64,000 nt of DNA, from NCBI RefSeq assembly GCF_041200025.1, contig NZ_CP165628.1, positions 2,232,001 to 2,296,000 on the forward strand. The letters are read 5' to 3'. The position numbers and the translations under genes are program-made. Each line of letters begins with the position of its first letter. Positions within the stretch are counted from its first letter, which is position 1. The DNA comes from Rouxiella sp. WC2420 (GTDB lineage: Bacteria > Pseudomonadota > Gammaproteobacteria > Enterobacterales > Enterobacteriaceae). Below, one piece after another: positions 61,605-64,000 of the stretch. Below the pieces are notes generated by a model, which ran no database searches, was not told the DNA's origin, and saw only the letters and a program-made list of their open reading frames with translations.

Positions 61605-62408
61605 ATGGCTTTTTCAAATTTGCGTCGTCGCCTGGTGCTGGGTGCGGTGGCGGTTTCACTGTCTGCGGGTATGGCGACTCACGCCTTCGCAGCTTCTGAA
61701 AACGTTCTTGCTAAAATCAAAGAGCGCGGGACGATGATTGTCGGCCTGGAAGGGACCTATCCGCCGTTTAGTTTTCAGGGCGATGATGGCAAGCTGACCG
61801 GTTTTGAGGTCGAATTTGCTGACTCGCTGGCCCAGCATATGGGCGTGAAGGCCAAACTGGCCCCGACCAAATGGGACGGCATGCTGGCCGCGCTGGAGTC
61901 AAAACGCATCGATGTGGTGATCAATCAGGTGACTATCTCGCCTGAGCGCGAGAAAAAATATGATTTCTCCACTCCTTATACTGTTTCCGGTATTCAAGTG
62001 CTGACCAAAAAAGGCAATGAAGGCAAATTCTCGTCTCCTGATGATCTCAAAGGTAAAAAAGTCGGCGTGGGTCTGGGCAGTAATTACGAGCAGTGGCTGC
62101 GTCAAAACGAACCTGGTGTTGATATTCGCACTTATGATGATGATCCAACCAAGTATCAGGATCTGCGCGTAGGCCGTCTCGATGCTATTCTGGTTGATCG
62201 TCTGGCAGCGCTGGATCTGGTTAAAAAAACCGGTGATACCATGGCCGTTGCCGGTAAACCTTTCTCTCGTCAGGAATCAGGCGTAGCGTTGCGTAAAAAC
62301 AACCCAGAACTGCTGGCTGCGATTAACAAGGCCATTGCCGATATGCAGAAAGATGGTTCACTGGCCAAGATTTCCGATAAGTGGTTTGGCGCAGATGTTA
62401 CCAAGTAA
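61605..62408 (+). CDS. tcyJ: Cystine-binding periplasmic protein
   Basis: A 267-residue family 3 binding protein for L-cystine (and related sulfur amino acids such as D-cysteine), formerly fliY. The signal peptide is about residues 1-29, ending AFA. VGLEGTYPPFSFQGDDGKLTG and SKRIDVVINQVTIS are almost as in E. coli (266). The ATG at 61605 with GAGG upstream gives the right length; an ATG at 61587 would add six residues. First gene of tcyJLN. In E. coli it sits between fliZ and dcyD; here it lies after lldRD. Confidence 0.95.
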   Translation: MAFSNLRRRLVLGAVAVSLSAGMATHAFAASENVLAKIKERGTMIVGLEGTYPPFSFQGDDGKLTGFEVEFADSLAQHMGVKAKLAPTKWDGMLAALESKRIDVVINQVTISPEREKKYDFSTPYTVSGIQVLTKKGNEGKFSSPDDLKGKKVGVGLGSNYEQWLRQNEPGVDIRTYDDDPTKYQDLRVGRLDAILVDRLAALDLVKKTGDTMAVAGKPFSRQESGVALRKNNPELLAAINKAIADMQKDGSLAKISDKWFGADVTK

Positions 62409-62420
62409 GGTTTAAACCTG

Positions 62421-63089
62421 ATGCAAGAAAGTCTCCAACTGGTGCTGGATTCAGCACCATTTTTATTGAAAGGCACCGTGTTTACCCTCGAGCTGAGTCT
62501 CGGGGGGATGGTGTTTGGTTTACTGCTCGGCTTCCTGCTGGCAATGATGCGGTTGTCGCATTTCTGGCCGCTGTCTTGGTTTTCGCGTTTCTACGTCTCT
62601 ATCTTTCGTGGTACGCCACTGATTGCGCAGCTGTTTATGATTTATTACGGCCTGCCACAGTTTGGCATCGAGCTTGACCCGATCCCATCGGCAATGATTG
62701 GCCTGTCGCTTAATACGGCGGCTTACACCTCCGAGACGCTGCGCGCCGCCATTTCCTCAATCGAAAAAGGACAATGGGAAGCAGCCGCCAGTATCGGCAT
62801 GAATTCCTGGCAGACGCTGCGTCGGGTGATCCTGCCTCAGGCCGCTCGCACCGCGCTGCCGCCGCTGGGCAATAGCTTTATTGGTTTGGTGAAAGACACC
62901 TCGCTTGCGGCGACTATTCAGGTGCCGGAACTGTTCCGTCAGGCTCAGCTGGTGACTTCCCGTACTCTGGAAGTGTTCACCATGTATCTGGCCGCCTCGG
63001 TAATTTACTGGGTGCTGGCTACCGTGCTTTCATTCTTGCAAAATCGACTGGAAGACCGTGTTAACCGTCAGGATCAGGAGCCAACATGA
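62421..63089 (+). CDS. tcyL: Cystine ABC transporter permease
   Basis: A 222-residue permease with about five helices, same length as E. coli TcyL (YecS). FRGTPLIAQLFMIYYGLPQFG is in the first half, and the EAA loop EAAASIGMNSWQTLRRVILPQ docks on the ATPase. As the only permease it should form a homodimer. It begins 12 bases after tcyJ and overlaps tcyN by four bases. Confidence 0.96.
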   Translation: MQESLQLVLDSAPFLLKGTVFTLELSLGGMVFGLLLGFLLAMMRLSHFWPLSWFSRFYVSIFRGTPLIAQLFMIYYGLPQFGIELDPIPSAMIGLSLNTAAYTSETLRAAISSIEKGQWEAAASIGMNSWQTLRRVILPQAARTALPPLGNSFIGLVKDTSLAATIQVPELFRQAQLVTSRTLEVFTMYLAASVIYWVLATVLSFLQNRLEDRVNRQDQEPT

Positions 63090-63838
63090 GTACCATTGAC
63101 GTGAAAAAGCTGGTTAAAAAATTTCATGGTCAGACGGTGCTGCATGGTATCGATCTGCAGGTGAATGCGGGGGAAGTGGTGGCGATTATCGGGCCTAGCG
63201 GCTCGGGTAAAACCACGTTATTGCGCAGCATCAATCTGCTGGAAATCCCTGACTCCGGCACTATAACCGTCGGCAAGATTGAAATTGATGCCAGCGTGCC
63301 TATCAGCAAACAGAAAGACAAGGTTCGCCAACTGCGTCAACAGGTCGGTTTCGTATTCCAGAATTTCAACCTGTTTCCACATCGCTCGGTGCTGGAAAAT
63401 ATCATTGAAGGCCCGGTGATTGTGAAGGGTGAGCGGCGCGTCGATGCCGAGGCGAATGCTCGCAAGCTGTTGGCAAAGGTTGGACTGGCTGGCAAGGAGA
63501 GTGCGTACCCTCGTCGCCTGTCCGGAGGGCAGCAGCAGCGTGTCGCCATTGCTCGCGCATTGGCCATGAACCCGGAAGTGATTCTTTTCGATGAGCCGAC
63601 ATCAGCGCTGGACCCGGAGCTGGTGGGCGAAGTCTTGAGCACTATCAAAGCATTGGCGCAAGAGCACCGGACTATGGTCATCGTCACTCACGAGATGAGT
63701 TTCGCCCGTGATGTCGCCGATCGCGCCATATTTATGGATCAGGGCAAAATTGTCGAACAGGGACCGGCCATGGAGCTGTTCTCTGCGCCGCAACAGGAGC
63801 GCACCAGGCAGTTCCTGGAAAAATTCCTGCAAAACTAG
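63086..63838 (+). CDS. tcyN: Cystine ABC transporter ATPase
   Basis: A 250-residue ATPase, the size of E. coli TcyN (YecC). Walker A GPSGSGKTT, signature LSGGQQQR, Walker [15 protein letters not shown] and switch [13 protein letters not shown]. Its start overlaps the tcyL stop (ATGA). Last gene of tcyJLN. Confidence 0.96.
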   Translation: MSTIDVKKLVKKFHGQTVLHGIDLQVNAGEVVAIIGPSGSGKTTLLRSINLLEIPDSGTITVGKIEIDASVPISKQKDKVRQLRQQVGFVFQNFNLFPHRSVLENIIEGPVIVKGERRVDAEANARKLLAKVGLAGKESAYPRRLSGGQQQRVAIARALAMNPEVILFDEPTSALDPELVGEVLSTIKALAQEHRTMVIVTHEMSFARDVADRAIFMDQGKIVEQGPAMELFSAPQQERTRQFLEKFLQN

Positions 63839-63883
63839 TTCCTGCTCATAGTGCGACGCGCGCCATCAACATCACTGAAATTT

Positions 63884-63932
63884 CTGGCTTTATTCCCTCG
63901 CCCTTGGTGGGTGAGGGTTAGGGAGAGAATGT
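63884..63932. repeat. Likely dispersed intergenic repeat after tcyN
   Basis: CCCTCGCCC..GGGTGAGGG forms an imperfect hairpin and is followed by TTAGGGAGAG. Its reverse complement contains the CTCCCTAACCCTCACCC pattern that occurs as a dispersed repeat in many proteobacteria. The last 70 bases of the window show no recognised gene; the minus strand is open in one frame, but only through the repeat. Confidence 0.55.
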
Positions 63933-64000
63933 TTCAACTCTGCTTTTGAGATAGGGCGCTCACGCAATCCAGATGGCCTACAGTTTTCCGGCGCTACCGC

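Overview
The window is chromosomal DNA of an enterobacterium, most likely Yersiniaceae-like (Rahnella, Ewingella, Rouxiella or Serratia relatives). This rests on remembered protein similarity, not a search. Several blocks keep E. coli gene order: gnd next to hisI-hisG-hisL-yeeZ; dacC-ybjG; ybjL-ybjM-grxA-nfsA-rimK-ybjN-potFGHI-rlmC; and fliZ-dcyD with tcyJLN. The spaces between these blocks hold transport, catabolic and detoxification genes that E. coli lacks at these places. No tRNA, rRNA, CRISPR array, transposase or phage gene was recognised.

Layout. 0-6.2 kb: the end of a surface polysaccharide cluster (a truncated GT4 glycosyltransferase), gnd, then a large AT-rich membrane protein with gtrA and gtrB, which looks like an O-antigen glycosylation module. 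6.2-13.7 kb: the complete histidine operon hisGDCBHAFI on the minus strand, with a leader peptide (six consecutive His codons) and an attenuator. 14-20.8 kb: yeeZ, a lone HisP/OccP-type ATPase, and a polar amino-acid ABC operon (binding protein, permease, ATPase, FAD-dependent amino-acid oxidase). A divergent LacI-family regulator has two near-identical palindromic operators, each lying over one of the divergent promoters. 20.8-23.3 kb: a WaaQ-like heptosyltransferase and an O-antigen-ligase-like protein. 23.9-27.8 kb: a second amino-acid ABC cluster with an AbgB-like amidohydrolase but no ATPase. 28-36.6 kb: yohJK, LysR, GNAT acetyltransferase, aldose sugar dehydrogenase, and an MHS transporter with an M20 peptidase and divergent LysR, then a HAD phosphatase.

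37-44.5 kb: dacC and ybjG, an isochorismatase-family hydrolase with a possibly structured leader, a methyltransferase, two tandem YdcZ-type membrane proteins, a TetR/GST/OsmC detoxification group and one unknown small gene. 44.8-56.3 kb: the ybjL-rlmC block, including the complete putrescine importer potFGHI. 56.3-63.8 kb: a small GhoT/OrtT-family membrane toxin gene without a visible antitoxin, a fliZ with no fliA beside it, dcyD, lldD and lldR (with two palindromic operators, no lldP), a YgdI/YgdR-type lipoprotein, and the cystine importer tcyJLN.

How the parts work together. The left end shapes the cell surface. The middle is rich in import and hydrolysis of amino acids or amino-acid conjugates. 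The right end joins sulfur amino-acid uptake (tcyJLN) and D-cysteine breakdown (dcyD), interrupted by lactate oxidation genes. The features most worth follow-up are the gtr-like trio, the LacI-controlled oxidase/importer, the possible sharing of the lone ATPase, the leader of the isochorismatase gene, the orphan toxin and the orphan fliZ.
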